This document shows, in pieces, positions 29,153-38,316 of a stretch of DNA of 64,000 nucleotides. How positions within the stretch are numbered: position 1 is the stretch's first letter; each line of letters starts with the position of its first letter. Source of the stretch: Gordoniibacillus kamchatkensis (GTDB lineage: Bacteria > Bacillota > Bacilli > Paenibacillales > NBRC-103111); the NCBI RefSeq assembly GCF_000829455.1, contig NZ_JXAK01000009.1, positions 1-64,000 on the forward strand, written 5' to 3'. The translations under genes were made by a program, and so were the position numbers. Under the pieces are notes generated by a model. That model was not told the origin of the DNA. It was given only the letters and a program-made list of their open reading frames with translations, and ran no database searches.

Positions 29153-29923
29153 ATGAACAAACGTCTGATCATCATTACGTGCTGCGTTGTGCTCGTCTTG
29201 TTCGCGGGCTTTGAACTGAAACACCGTCTGCAGTCGCAGGCTACGTTTGGCAAAACGGACATCGTCTATGGCGCAATGGGAGGAGACGTGTATGAGCTGC
29301 AAGGACGGCTCAAGTCTTTAGGTTTTTACTACGGGAACATCGACGGCGATTTCGGCTGGCAGACGCTGCGGGCCGTTAAAGATTTTCAATACAAGTTCGG
29401 GCTGAGAGTGGACGGCATCGTCGGTCCGAAAACGAAGCTGCGGCTTTGGGAAGCGACCAAATCGTGGCGGCCGACGGCGGCTCCGGGCAAGGCCGCAAGC
29501 ACCGTAGGCGGGGGAGCGGGCGGGGGGAGCGCACCGGTGAATTTGACGCCTAGCAATACGCGCGGCTATTCCACCAATGACATCAATCTGATGGCGAACG
29601 CCGTCTACGGCGAAGCGCGAGGCGAACCGTTCGAGGGCCAAGTGGCGGTCGCCGCCGTCATCCTCAACCGCGTCGAATCGCCCAGCTTCCCGAATACGCC
29701 GTCCGGTGTCATTTTCCAACCCGGAGCGTTTACGGCAGTGGCCGACGGGCAAATTTACATGACGCCGAACGAAACGGCGAAGCGCGCGGTCAGGGAAGCC
29801 CTCAACGGCTGGGATCCGACCAACGGATGCATATACTACTTCAATCCGGCAACGGCAACGTCCAAATGGATCTGGAGCCGTCCGCAATACAAACGGATCG
29901 GCAACCATATTTTCTGCCGCTAA
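29153..29923 (+). CDS. sleB: Spore cortex-lytic enzyme (SleB family)
   Basis: Cell-wall hydrolase for cortex breakdown in germination. 256 aa. N-terminal membrane/signal segment (about 4-20), a peptidoglycan-binding domain with GGDVYELQGRLKSLGFY (about 43-95), a Gly/Ala linker, then the hydrolase domain from about 145 with YGEARGEPFEGQVAVAAVI carrying the catalytic Glu. ATG 29153 is chosen because upstream in-frame codons lack a ribosome site. ypeB, the usual partner, is not adjacent. A second SleB/CwlJ-type role cannot be excluded. Confidence 0.9.
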   Translation: MNKRLIIITCCVVLVLFAGFELKHRLQSQATFGKTDIVYGAMGGDVYELQGRLKSLGFYYGNIDGDFGWQTLRAVKDFQYKFGLRVDGIVGPKTKLRLWEATKSWRPTAAPGKAASTVGGGAGGGSAPVNLTPSNTRGYSTNDINLMANAVYGEARGEPFEGQVAVAAVILNRVESPSFPNTPSGVIFQPGAFTAVADGQIYMTPNETAKRAVREALNGWDPTNGCIYYFNPATATSKWIWSRPQYKRIGNHIFCR

Positions 29924-29935
29924 TACAGCGCCTCG

Positions 29936-29961
29936 GGAAGCAACCGCTGCGGTTGCTTCTT
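29936..29961 (+). terminator. Terminator of sleB
   Basis: Stem GAAGCAACCG / CGGTTGCTTC with a 3-base loop; weak T-tail. Confidence 0.6.
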
Positions 29962-29982
29962 CGCGTTGCCGAGGAATATAAT
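29953..29982 (+). promoter_or_regulatory. Possible sigma-A promoter of the ymfFHI operon
   Basis: TTGCTT (29953-29958), an 18-base spacer, TATAAT (29977-29982). It overlaps the sleB terminator. Confidence 0.45.
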
Positions 29983-30026
29983 GGAATCAATATGTCAGCT
30001 TTGACGCCAAAGGAGGAACGCCCGTT

Positions 30027-31307
30027 TTGAAAGAAACTTCATTCGAACGTACCGAATTCCACGGTATCCGCGTGCATGTGCTTCCGACAGACCAATTCAA
30101 AACGTTCGCCTTATCGGTCTACATCGGTGCTCCGCTAGCCGAAAGCACGGTGACAAATGCGGCGCTGACGCCGTTCGTGCTGCGCCGCGGCACCGAGAAG
30201 CTGCCCGAGACGAAGCAGTTTCGCGAGAAGCTCGACGAACTGTACGGAGCCGGCTTCGGCTTCGACATTTACAAGCGGGGCGACTACCAGATGGTGCAGT
30301 TCCGGATGGACATCGTGAACGACCAGTTCGTTTCGTCCGCCGGGTCGCTGCTGCAGGACGGCATCGCCTTCCTTGCCGATGCGATTCTTAACCCTGCGCT
30401 GGAGCAGGGCGCGTTCCGTGCCAAATACGTCCAGTCTGAAAAAGATACGCTCCGCAAACGGATCGAATCGATCGTCAACGATAAAATCAAGTACGCCGCC
30501 GAACGGTGCATCGAGGAAATGTGCAGGAACGAGCCATACCGCCTTCATCCGCTCGGAAAAATCGAACATTTGGAGCAAATCACGCCCCAGTCGCTGTACG
30601 ATTATTACCGCCAGTGGCTCGCATCGGCACCGATCGACTTGTACGTTGTCGGCAATACGACGTTACAGGAAGTGCTTCAGCTGCTGGAGCGGTCATTGCC
30701 GCAGCTGCGCAGTGCGAACGCCTCTTATACGAGCCGGCCGGCCCCGATTCGGGCTGCCGAAGTGAATACCGTTATCGAACGGTTTGACGTGACGCAAGGA
30801 AAACTGAACATGGGTCTGCGCATTCCGGTGACGTACGGCGACGACGCTTACGCGGCTGCGCTCATGTACAACGGCATTCTCGGCGGTTATCCGCACTCCA
30901 AGCTGTTTACCAACGTGCGCGAAAAGGCCAGCCTCGCTTATTACGCTTCGTCCCGCTATGACGGGCACAAAGGCATTATGACGATTCAATCGGGCATCGA
31001 AATTCAAAATTACGAGAAAGCGGTGGACATTATTCGCCGCCAGCTGGACGACATGTCATCCGGAGTATACAGCGATTCCGAGCTGAGCCAGACGAAAGCG
31101 ATGATCGTCAATCATTTGCGCGAGCTGCAAGACTCTGCGTTCGAGACGATTTCGTTCGATTTTAACGCCATTTTGTCCGGCAAGGAGCGTACGGTGCCGG
31201 AGCTGATCGCCGCGGTGGAAGCCGTAACGCCGGAGCAAATCAAAGCGGTGGCGGGCGGCGTGCAGCTGGACACGATTTATTTTTTGACCGCGGCAAAGGG
31301 GGAATAG
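30027..31307 (+). CDS. ymfF: M16-like peptidase homologue YmfF, lacking zinc motif
   Basis: 426-aa M16 fold protein. At the place of HxxEH it has TPFVLRRGTEKLPETKQF, so it is probably non-catalytic and partners YmfH, the usual arrangement of paired M16B subunits. TTG 30027 follows AGGAGG with 10-base spacing. First gene of ymfF-ymfH-ymfI. Cytoplasmic; substrate unknown. Confidence 0.92.
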   Translation: MKETSFERTEFHGIRVHVLPTDQFKTFALSVYIGAPLAESTVTNAALTPFVLRRGTEKLPETKQFREKLDELYGAGFGFDIYKRGDYQMVQFRMDIVNDQFVSSAGSLLQDGIAFLADAILNPALEQGAFRAKYVQSEKDTLRKRIESIVNDKIKYAAERCIEEMCRNEPYRLHPLGKIEHLEQITPQSLYDYYRQWLASAPIDLYVVGNTTLQEVLQLLERSLPQLRSANASYTSRPAPIRAAEVNTVIERFDVTQGKLNMGLRIPVTYGDDAYAAALMYNGILGGYPHSKLFTNVREKASLAYYASSRYDGHKGIMTIQSGIEIQNYEKAVDIIRRQLDDMSSGVYSDSELSQTKAMIVNHLRELQDSAFETISFDFNAILSGKERTVPELIAAVEAVTPEQIKAVAGGVQLDTIYFLTAAKGE

Positions 31308-31310
31308 GGT

Positions 31311-32597
31311 ATGGAAAGGATCCCATACGAACATTTGCAGGAAACGCTCTATCACGAGAAGCTGGATAACGGCCTGCACGTCTATTTGCTGCCAAAGCCG
31401 GGATTTCAGAAGACGTACGCCACGTTCGCCACCGAATACGGCTCGATCGACAACCGGTTTCAGGTCGAAGGCGGACCCGAGCACCGCGTGCCGGACGGCA
31501 TCGCCCATTTTCTCGAGCATAAAATGTTTGAGGAGCCGGAAGGCGACGTTTTTGCAACATTTGCCGCCCAAGGCGCGTCTTCTAATGCATATACGAGCTT
31601 CGACCGCACCGTCTATTTGTTTTCGGCTACTGCGAACATTGCGGAAAACGTGACGACGCTGATCAATTTCGTCCAAAATCCGTACTTTACCGACGAAAAT
31701 GTGGAGAAGGAAAAAGGGATTATCGGCCAGGAAATCAATATGTACCGCGACAATCCCGATTGGCGGTCGTATTTCGGCCTCATCGAGGCGCTTTATCATA
31801 ACCATCCTGTGCACATTGACATCGCAGGTACGATCGACTCGATCGCGCAAATTACGAAAGAGACGTTGTACGACTGCTACCATACGTTTTATCATCCGAC
31901 CAATATGATACTGTTCGTCGTCGGCGGGATCGAGCCCGAACCGCTCATGGAGCTGATCCGGAGCAACCAGGCGGGCAAAACGTTCGCGCCGCAGGGCGAA
32001 ATTCGCCGTTTCTTCGAGCAGGAACCGGAGCAAGTGAAAGAGAAGGAGCGGCTCATCCGGCTGCCGGTATCGCTCCCCAAATGTTTGGTCGGCTTCAAGG
32101 AGCCGCCGCAGGAGCTGGACGGAGCAGCGCTGCTCCGCCGCGAGCTGGAGATGAAGCTCGTGCTCGACATGCTGTTCAGCCAAAGCTCGGCCATCTACCA
32201 GAAGCTGTACGATGAAGGGCTCATTTCCGATAATTTCGGGCATGAATACAATCAGATCGGCAACCAGGCGTTTTCCGTCGTCGGCGGCGATACGAAAGAT
32301 CCCGAACGGCTCATGTCGCGGCTGCGCGAAGAAGTGGAAGCGGTGCAGACGTCCGGCTTCGAGCCGGCGGCGTTCGAGCGAAGCCGGAAAAAGCGGGTAG
32401 GAGCTTTTTTGCGCACGCTCAACTCGCCGGAGTCGATGGCGAACGAGTTCACGAAGTATAAGTTCCGCGGCGTCGATTTGTTCGACATTTTGCCTGTGTA
32501 TGAAAGCTTGACGGTAAACGACGTGAACCGCCGCATCAAGGACCATTTTAACTGGAATCGCATGGCCGCTTCCATCGTAAGAAGTGACCGCCCTTGA
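31311..32597 (+). CDS. ymfH: M16 zinc peptidase YmfH
   Basis: 428 aa. The intact zinc motif HFLEH (near residue 65) followed by KMFEEPEGDVFATF marks the active subunit of the YmfF/YmfH pair. ATG 31311 begins 3 bases after the ymfF stop, and its end overlaps the ymfI start, so the three are co-translated. Probably a cytoplasmic peptide-degrading heterodimer. Confidence 0.93.
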   Translation: MERIPYEHLQETLYHEKLDNGLHVYLLPKPGFQKTYATFATEYGSIDNRFQVEGGPEHRVPDGIAHFLEHKMFEEPEGDVFATFAAQGASSNAYTSFDRTVYLFSATANIAENVTTLINFVQNPYFTDENVEKEKGIIGQEINMYRDNPDWRSYFGLIEALYHNHPVHIDIAGTIDSIAQITKETLYDCYHTFYHPTNMILFVVGGIEPEPLMELIRSNQAGKTFAPQGEIRRFFEQEPEQVKEKERLIRLPVSLPKCLVGFKEPPQELDGAALLRRELEMKLVLDMLFSQSSAIYQKLYDEGLISDNFGHEYNQIGNQAFSVVGGDTKDPERLMSRLREEVEAVQTSGFEPAAFERSRKKRVGAFLRTLNSPESMANEFTKYKFRGVDLFDILPVYESLTVNDVNRRIKDHFNWNRMAASIVRSDRP

Positions 32598-33355
32598 ACG
32601 CGCCGCTCCATAAGCCGTTTCCCGAGCAAACGGTGCTCGTCACCGGGGCGAGCCGCGGCATCGGCGCCGCGATCGCTGTCCGCTTCGCCTCGATCGGGAT
32701 GAACGTCGTCATTCATTACCGCGAGTCGCACGAAGCGGCGAACGAAGTAGCCAGGCAATGCATGAAGTCCGGCGCCAAGGTACTGACCGTATCCGCCGAT
32801 ATCCGCGTTAAAGAGCAGATCGGGAAAATGCGCGAAAAGCTCGAGCTGCATGGCATGATGCCGGATATCGTCGTTAACAACGCCGGCATCGACCATTACG
32901 GCCTGCTTTCGGACATAACCGAAGCGGAATGGGACGACGTGATGGCTGTCAACTTGAAAGGAACGTTCCTCTGCACGCAAGCGTTCCTGCCTTACATGCT
33001 TGCCCGGAAGTACGGGCGCATCATTAACGTTTCTTCGGTCTGGGGAATATCCGGTGCGTCTTGCGAAGTCGTCTACTCGACGGCGAAGGGCGGCATCAAC
33101 GCCTTCACGAAGGCGCTCGCCAAAGAGCTCGCGCCGTCCGGCATCACGGTTAACGCCGTTGCTCCCGGCGTCGTGGACACGGACATGATGCAGAACTTCG
33201 ACCCCGGGGAAAAAAGCTCCCTGCAGAGCGAAATCCCGGCAGGACGCTTTGCCCTGCCCGACGAAATCGCTTCGCTCGTTTACTTTCTTGCGCTGCCGGA
33301 GTCGAGCTACATTACCGGCCAAATCATCAGCCCGAACGGCGGATGGCTGACTTAG
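32594..33355 (+). CDS. ymfI: Short-chain dehydrogenase/reductase YmfI (FabG-like)
   Basis: 253-aa SDR. Cofactor loop TGASRGIG (17-24), NNAG at about 95, catalytic YSTAK near 161, and the C-terminal YITGQIISPNGGW typical of FabG-like reductases. TTG 32594 overlaps the ymfH TGA. The hydroxyacyl or other substrate is unknown; it is unlikely to be the main FabG, which normally sits in a fab cluster. Confidence 0.9.
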   Translation: MNAPLHKPFPEQTVLVTGASRGIGAAIAVRFASIGMNVVIHYRESHEAANEVARQCMKSGAKVLTVSADIRVKEQIGKMREKLELHGMMPDIVVNNAGIDHYGLLSDITEAEWDDVMAVNLKGTFLCTQAFLPYMLARKYGRIINVSSVWGISGASCEVVYSTAKGGINAFTKALAKELAPSGITVNAVAPGVVDTDMMQNFDPGEKSSLQSEIPAGRFALPDEIASLVYFLALPESSYITGQIISPNGGWLT

Positions 33356-33435
33356 GCGCAGCGTATAAAACCAACGGCTGACGCAAATATTATTCGTTGT
33401 AATCCCTACTTCCCAATCGACAAGGAGGAACTCTC

Positions 33436-33690
33436 GTGGCAGCAGTGATGGAAGTGTTCAGCAAGTGGAAGTCGTTCCTGGGCGACCGCGTCGAGGCGGC
33501 GGAGAAGGCGGGCTTCAGCGACGAATCGATCAGCCAGATCGCTTATCAAATCGGCGGCTTCCTGGCGGATAAAATCGATCCGGAGAACAAAGAGGAGCGC
33601 GTCCTGAAGGAGCTCTGGGACGTCGCCGACGAACAGGAGCGCAAAGCGATCGCAAAATGCATGGTGAAATTGGCGAAGAACAACGCTTAA
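33436..33690 (+). CDS. ymfJ: DUF3243 protein YmfJ
   Basis: 84-aa soluble, mainly helical and charged protein (SDESISQIAYQIGGFLADKIDPE), as in the YmfJ family of unknown function. GTG 33436 follows AAGGAGG. A terminator at 33700 follows, so it may close the ymf operon. Confidence 0.88.
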   Translation: MAAVMEVFSKWKSFLGDRVEAAEKAGFSDESISQIAYQIGGFLADKIDPENKEERVLKELWDVADEQERKAIAKCMVKLAKNNA

Positions 33691-33699
33691 TACCGGTCG

Positions 33700-33728
33700 G
33701 CCCCCTAGCAGCAGGGGGCTTTTGTTTT
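33700..33728 (+). terminator. Terminator after ymfJ
   Basis: Stem GCCCCCT / AGGGGGC with a 6-base loop and T-rich tail. Confidence 0.8.
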
Positions 33729-33796
33729 AGGACCGGAGCGAATGCGGCAGGAATTTGCCGAAACTTGTAGAATAGATAGAGCGGAGGTGTTCGTAC

Positions 33797-34561
33797 TTGG
33801 AAGTGAAAGAATGGTATATGGAATATAAAATACATAAAAACCGCCCCGGACTGCTTGGCGACATTGCATCGTTGATGGGCATGCTCGATATTAACATCGT
33901 GACGATCAACGGCGTCGAAGACCGTACGCGCGGCATGCTGCTGCAAACCGACGACGAAGAAAAAATTGAATTAATGGGTAAAATGTTGAAAAAAGTGGAT
34001 AATATCACTATCAACGCTTTGCGCACGCCGAAGCTGGTCGACATTTTGGCCGTTCGCCACGGCCGGTATATCGAGCGCGATTCGGACGACCGCAAAACGT
34101 TCCGGTTTACGCGCGACGAGCTCGGCCTCTTGGTCGATTTTCTCGGCGAAGTGTTCAAGAAGGAAGGCAACCAGGTCGTCGGCCTGCGCGGCATGCCGCG
34201 CGTCGGCAAGACGGAGTCGATCATCGCCGGCAGCGTTTGCGCCAACAAGCGCTGGACGTTCGTCTCCTCGACGCTGCTGCGGCAAACGGTGCGCAGCCAG
34301 CTGTCCGACGACGAGATGACGCCGAACAACGTCTTCATCATCGACGGCATCGTCTCGACGATCCGCTCGAACGAGAAGCATTACAGCCTGCTGCGGGAAA
34401 TTATGGCGATGCCGTCGACCAAAGTAATCGAGCACCCTGATATTTTCGTCCGGGAGTCGGAATATGATTATAGTACGTTCGACTACATCATCGAGCTGCG
34501 CAACAATCCGGAGGAAGAAATCAATTACGAGAGCATCACGAACAGCATCGAAGGGTTTTGA
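33797..34561 (+). CDS. ymfK: DUF3388 protein YmfK (ACT-like plus P-loop)
   Basis: 254 aa. The N-terminal 80 residues resemble an ACT ligand domain (EYKIHKNRPGLLGDIASLMG). The rest carries a Walker A-like GMPRVGKTE (132-140) and a Walker B-like NNVFIIDGI (177-185). TTG 33797 follows GGAGGTG. The Bacillus homologue has no established function. The layout suggests a ligand-sensing NTPase, which is inference. It sits between ymfJ and ymfM as in Bacillus. Confidence 0.88.
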   Translation: MEVKEWYMEYKIHKNRPGLLGDIASLMGMLDINIVTINGVEDRTRGMLLQTDDEEKIELMGKMLKKVDNITINALRTPKLVDILAVRHGRYIERDSDDRKTFRFTRDELGLLVDFLGEVFKKEGNQVVGLRGMPRVGKTESIIAGSVCANKRWTFVSSTLLRQTVRSQLSDDEMTPNNVFIIDGIVSTIRSNEKHYSLLREIMAMPSTKVIEHPDIFVRESEYDYSTFDYIIELRNNPEEEINYESITNSIEGF

Positions 34562-34616
34562 CGATGAACCCGCGGACAAGCTTATTTGACGCACAAGTTC
34601 GCTAGGAGGTGAGCCC

Positions 34617-35543
34617 GTGTCCGAGCTAGGCCAACTGTTGCGCAATGCCCGCATCGAGAGAAAAATATCGCTGGATGAACTGCAGGAAACGACGAAAATA
34701 CGCAAACGTTACTTGGAGGCGATCGAAGAGGGCAATTTTAAAGTGTTGCCCGGCAGCTTTTATGTCCGCGCCTTCATTAAGAGCTATGCGGAGACCGTCG
34801 GTCTCGATCCGAACGAAGTGCTCAAGCTGTACAATACGGACATACCGGCAGCTGAGCCCGAGCCGGTGGCGAAGCCGCTCAAGCGGACCCGCGCCAGCAC
34901 GCGGAATGCCGACCGAATCTCGCGCTGGGTATCCAGTATGGTGATGATTTCGTTCGTCCTTTTGATACTTGGGGCCTTGTACTTTTATTTTTACAACAAT
35001 GCCAAGACCAACAGCAATGCCGACAAAGGGACGAATCCGAACAATCGAATAACCGACAGCACACCACCGCCAGCGCCTGCCGGAACCGGAGCCGCTGCCG
35101 GGGGCGGATCGACGGTGACCGGATCGGCCTACGGGAAACCGGCCGAACCGGCCAATCAATTGACGGCATCGGCTCCTGCAGTGCAGACCCCGGCCCAGCA
35201 GCCTAATCAGCAGCCGAAGACCAACGTGGCGTTCGTGCGCACCGATGAGGAGAAAAACATCGATTACTATGCGGTAACAGGCGTCCCCAAGCTGGAGCTG
35301 CAGCTGAAAGTGACGAGCTCCGACTGCTGGTATCAGCTCGATTCGCTTATAGGCGGCAAGCGGAAATTAATCAAGCAAGAGCAAAAGTCAAGCGGCTACA
35401 GCAATTCGTGGAGCCTCGATTCGTCGGCGTTCCTGCGGGTCGGCAAAGCGGATGCGGTGGAAATTACGATCAACGGCACCGTTATTCCGGCCGGCACTAG
35501 CCCGAACCCGAAAAACATCCAAATCGATTTGCAGCCATCTTGA
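34617..35543 (+). CDS. ymfM: RodZ-like cell-shape protein YmfM
   Basis: 308 aa bitopic membrane protein. An N-terminal helix-turn-helix (LGQLLRNARIERKISLDELQ, about 3-70) contacts MreB in the RodZ family. There is one membrane helix near 104-124, a Gly/Pro/Ala-rich low-complexity linker, and a C-terminal beta domain (DUF4115). GTG 34617 follows AGGAGGTG. It precedes pgsA in Bacillus; here yajQ and rimO intervene. Confidence 0.92.
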   Translation: MSELGQLLRNARIERKISLDELQETTKIRKRYLEAIEEGNFKVLPGSFYVRAFIKSYAETVGLDPNEVLKLYNTDIPAAEPEPVAKPLKRTRASTRNADRISRWVSSMVMISFVLLILGALYFYFYNNAKTNSNADKGTNPNNRITDSTPPPAPAGTGAAAGGGSTVTGSAYGKPAEPANQLTASAPAVQTPAQQPNQQPKTNVAFVRTDEEKNIDYYAVTGVPKLELQLKVTSSDCWYQLDSLIGGKRKLIKQEQKSSGYSNSWSLDSSAFLRVGKADAVEITINGTVIPAGTSPNPKNIQIDLQPS

Positions 35544-35569
35544 CCGGTCCGTGAACGCAGCTTGGGCTA

Positions 35570-35706
35570 GCGTCGGTGGTGCGGAGGGTGGAATATGGGG
35601 TAAGAGCGACTTTTGAACTCGTGTTCCGACCTCTAGGTCTAAAATTAGGAACACGAGTTTTTACGGAGCCGCGACCCCATATTCCAACCCGTAGCGCCGC
35701 CGACGC
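35570..35706. repeat. Structured intergenic repeat, family B copy 1
   Basis: Three nested stems. Outer GCGTCGGTGGTGC with GCGCCGCCGACGC (pairs fully if G-U is allowed). Middle TGGAATATGGGGT (35589-35601) with its exact complement (35674-35686). Inner GAACTCGTGTTCC (35615-35627) with 35648-35660. Linkers are AAGAGCGACTTTT and TTACGGAGCCGCG. Nearly the reverse complement of 44539-44684. Confidence 0.9.
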
Positions 35707-35753
35707 TTGCAGCCCAAATGTGTCTCACGGACTTTCATTTTGCCGGCAACATT

Positions 35754-35762
35754 TGGTATAAT
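35754..35762 (+). promoter_or_regulatory. Extended -10 promoter of yajQ
   Basis: TTGGTATAAT with TGn before TATAAT (35757-35762); weak TTCATT at the -35 position. The promoter lies 40 bases before the ATG. Confidence 0.5.
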
Positions 35763-35801
35763 AGCGGGCAGATGAATCGCCAAAGCAAAGGTGGAACGCC
35801 C

Positions 35802-36293
35802 ATGAGCTCCGAAAACTCTTTCGACATCGTCTCCAAGCTGGATATGCAGGAAATGTCAAACGCGATCAATCAAGCGCTCAAAGAAATCGAAACGAGGTTC
35901 GATTTCAAGGGCAGTAAGAGCGACATTACGCTCGAGAAAAACGAGGTCGTGCTGCTCTCCGACGACGATTTCAAGCTGCAGAACGTACGCGACATTTTGT
36001 CAGCCAAAATGGCCAAGCGCGGCCTGCCGCTCAAAAACCTCGAGTACGGCAAAATCGAGCCGGCCGCCATGGGCACGGTTCGCCAGCGCATCACGCTGAA
36101 ACAAGGAATCGATCAGGACAATGCGAAAAAAATCAACACGCTCATCCGCGATTCCAAGCTGAAGGTGAAAAGCCAAATTCAAGGCGATTCGATCCGCGTT
36201 ACAGGCAAAAGCAAGGACGACCTGCAAGCCGTCATCCAGATGCTGCGCAAGGCGGACTTGCCGCTGGAGCTGCAATTCGATAACTTCCGTTAA
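35802..36293 (+). CDS. YajQ family nucleotide-binding protein
   Basis: 163 aa, exactly the family length, starting at ATG 35802 ([14 protein letters not shown]) behind AAAGGTGG; the longer upstream frame overlaps the promoter. Highly conserved [16 protein letters not shown] and [18 protein letters not shown]. Two RNP-like folds that bind nucleotides; some homologues bind cyclic di-GMP. Role in Firmicutes unclear. Confidence 0.95.
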   Translation: MSSENSFDIVSKLDMQEMSNAINQALKEIETRFDFKGSKSDITLEKNEVVLLSDDDFKLQNVRDILSAKMAKRGLPLKNLEYGKIEPAAMGTVRQRITLKQGIDQDNAKKINTLIRDSKLKVKSQIQGDSIRVTGKSKDDLQAVIQMLRKADLPLELQFDNFR

Positions 36294-36327
36294 AGCCTCG
36301 GGCGTTTGACCGCCCGGGCTTTTTTCA
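36294..36327 (+). terminator. Terminator of yajQ
   Basis: Stem GCCTCGGGCG / CGCCCGGGC with a TTTTTT tail directly after the stop. Confidence 0.85.
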
Positions 36328-36377
36328 TTTATACTTAGTGAATATGGGCATATAGGGAAGCGGAGGTTTCAAGAAGC

Positions 36378-37706
36378 ATGACCGAAAGAGTGAAAGTGGT
36401 AACGCTAGGTTGCGAGAAAAATCTGGTGGATTCCGAAATTATGTCGGGCCTCATCCATCAGCGGGGATATACGTTAACGGACAGCGCCGAGGAAGCGACG
36501 GTCATCATCGTCAACACCTGCGGCTTTATAGATGCTGCCAAAGAAGAGTCGGTGAACACGATACTCGACATGGCTGATCTGAAGCAGACGGGCAGTTTGA
36601 AAGCGCTCATCGTCTCCGGCTGCTTGACGCAGCGCTACAAAGAAGAGCTGATGAAGGAAATGCCGGAGATCGACGGCATCGTCGGCACCGGCGATTTTCA
36701 CCGCATCAACGACATTGTTGACCAGGCGCTCGCCGGCCGCAAGCCGATCTATGTCGGCAATCCGGTGTTCAACTACGAGGCGGCTTTGCCGCGCCGTGTG
36801 GCGACGCCGCGCTACACGGCATACGTGAAAATCGCCGAAGGCTGCGACAACAATTGCACGTTCTGTTCGATCCCGATTATGCGCGGCGCGTTTCGCAGCC
36901 GCAGCATGGAATCGATTCTCGCCGAAGTGGCCGATCTGGCATCGCAAGGCGTGCGGGAAATCAGCCTTATCGCCCAGGATTCCACCAATTACGGGACGGA
37001 TTTGTATGACAAGTTCATGCTGCCGACGCTGCTGAACAAAGTGAGCGAAGTGCCGGGCATCGAATGGGTGCGGTTGCATTACGCCTATCCGGGCTTTTTC
37101 ACGGACGAGCTGATCGCCACGATGGCGTCCAACCCGAAAATTTGCAAATATGTCGACATGCCGCTGCAGCACAGCGAAGATGCGATTTTGAAGCGGATGC
37201 GTCGTCCCGGCCGGCAGAGGGATGCGCGCGAACTGATCGCCAAAATTCGCGCGGCGATGCCGGAAGTCGCTTTGCGGACGTCGATCATCGTCGGCTTCCC
37301 GGGGGAGACGGAGGAAGATTTCGAACGCCTCAAGCAGTTCGTGCGGGAGATCGAATTCGATCGTCTCGGCGTGTTTACGTATTCCAAGGAAGAAGATACG
37401 CCAGCCGCGCGGCTGCCCGATCAAGTCCCCGAAGAGGTCAAAGAATACCGCGCCAACACGCTTATGGAAATCCAGCGCGAAATCGCCTCGCGCCGCAACG
37501 GGCGCCATATCGGCAGCGATATCGATGTGCTCATCGAGCGCTATGACGGCCGCAGCGACGTGTACGTAGGCCGTTCGCAATACGATGCGCCGGAAATCGA
37601 CGGCGAAGTGTTCGTGCGCGGACAGCAGCTGGCCATCGGCCGCGTTGCCAAAGTGCGCGTCACGCACTCGTTCGACTTCGACTTGTCCGGGGAGGCTCTG
37701 GCATGA
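36378..37706 (+). CDS. rimO: Ribosomal protein S12 methylthiotransferase RimO
   Basis: Radical-SAM enzyme that adds a methylthio group to an Asp of ribosomal protein S12. 442 aa. The N-terminal domain has the three auxiliary-cluster Cys (LGCEKNLVDSE, NTCGFID, SGCLTQRY). The radical-SAM CxxxCxxC is in GCDNNCTFCSIP, and a TRAM domain ends the protein. SEKNLVDSE-type sequence and length separate it from MiaB. GCGGAGG precedes ATG 36378. Its stop overlaps the pgsA start (ATGA). Confidence 0.95.
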   Translation: MTERVKVVTLGCEKNLVDSEIMSGLIHQRGYTLTDSAEEATVIIVNTCGFIDAAKEESVNTILDMADLKQTGSLKALIVSGCLTQRYKEELMKEMPEIDGIVGTGDFHRINDIVDQALAGRKPIYVGNPVFNYEAALPRRVATPRYTAYVKIAEGCDNNCTFCSIPIMRGAFRSRSMESILAEVADLASQGVREISLIAQDSTNYGTDLYDKFMLPTLLNKVSEVPGIEWVRLHYAYPGFFTDELIATMASNPKICKYVDMPLQHSEDAILKRMRRPGRQRDARELIAKIRAAMPEVALRTSIIVGFPGETEEDFERLKQFVREIEFDRLGVFTYSKEEDTPAARLPDQVPEEVKEYRANTLMEIQREIASRRNGRHIGSDIDVLIERYDGRSDVYVGRSQYDAPEIDGEVFVRGQQLAIGRVAKVRVTHSFDFDLSGEALA

Positions 37707-38284
37707 ATTTGGCGAATCGGATCACGCTGGCGAGAATATTTTTAGTGCCGCTTATCATGTTTTTTTTGTTGATCAAGCTGCCGCTGCCGCCGGTCCGGAT
37801 CCAGGAATTCAGCATCACCTACAATCAAATTATCGCTGCCCTTATTTTCATCATCGCCGCCAGCACCGACAGCCTCGACGGCTACATTGCCCGCAGCCGC
37901 AAAATGATTACGAATCTAGGCAAGCTGCTCGACCCGCTCGCCGACAAGCTGCTCGTTTCGGCCGTGCTCGTTTCGCTAGTGGAAATGGGTAAGGTGGATG
38001 CGTGGATCGTCATCGTCATCATTAGCCGCGAGTTCGCCGTCACCGGCCTGCGCCAAATCGCCCTGCTCGAAGGGAAGGTGATGGCCGCAGGCAAATGGGG
38101 CAAAATCAAAACCGCCACGCAGATTACGGCTATTATCGCGCTGCTCATTAACAATTTTCCGTTTGAGCTCGTCGGCTTCCCGTTCGCCACGATCGCCAGC
38201 TGGGTTATGGCTGCGACCACCATGTATTCCGGCGTCGATTATTTTGTGAAAAATAAAGATTTGCTCGACTTCACGAACGGCTAA
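37703..38284 (+). CDS. pgsA: CDP-diacylglycerol--glycerol-3-phosphate 3-phosphatidyltransferase
   Basis: Makes phosphatidylglycerol phosphate in the membrane. 193 aa, several membrane helices. The CDP-alcohol phosphotransferase motif is complete: DSLDGYIARSRKMITNLGK followed by LLDPLADK. It is coupled to rimO by a 4-base overlap and followed 32 bases later by cinA. Confidence 0.96.
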   Translation: MNLANRITLARIFLVPLIMFFLLIKLPLPPVRIQEFSITYNQIIAALIFIIAASTDSLDGYIARSRKMITNLGKLLDPLADKLLVSAVLVSLVEMGKVDAWIVIVIISREFAVTGLRQIALLEGKVMAAGKWGKIKTATQITAIIALLINNFPFELVGFPFATIASWVMAATTMYSGVDYFVKNKDLLDFTNG

Positions 38285-38316
38285 CCTCTCTATCGAAGAA
38301 GAAAGAAGGGACCGCC

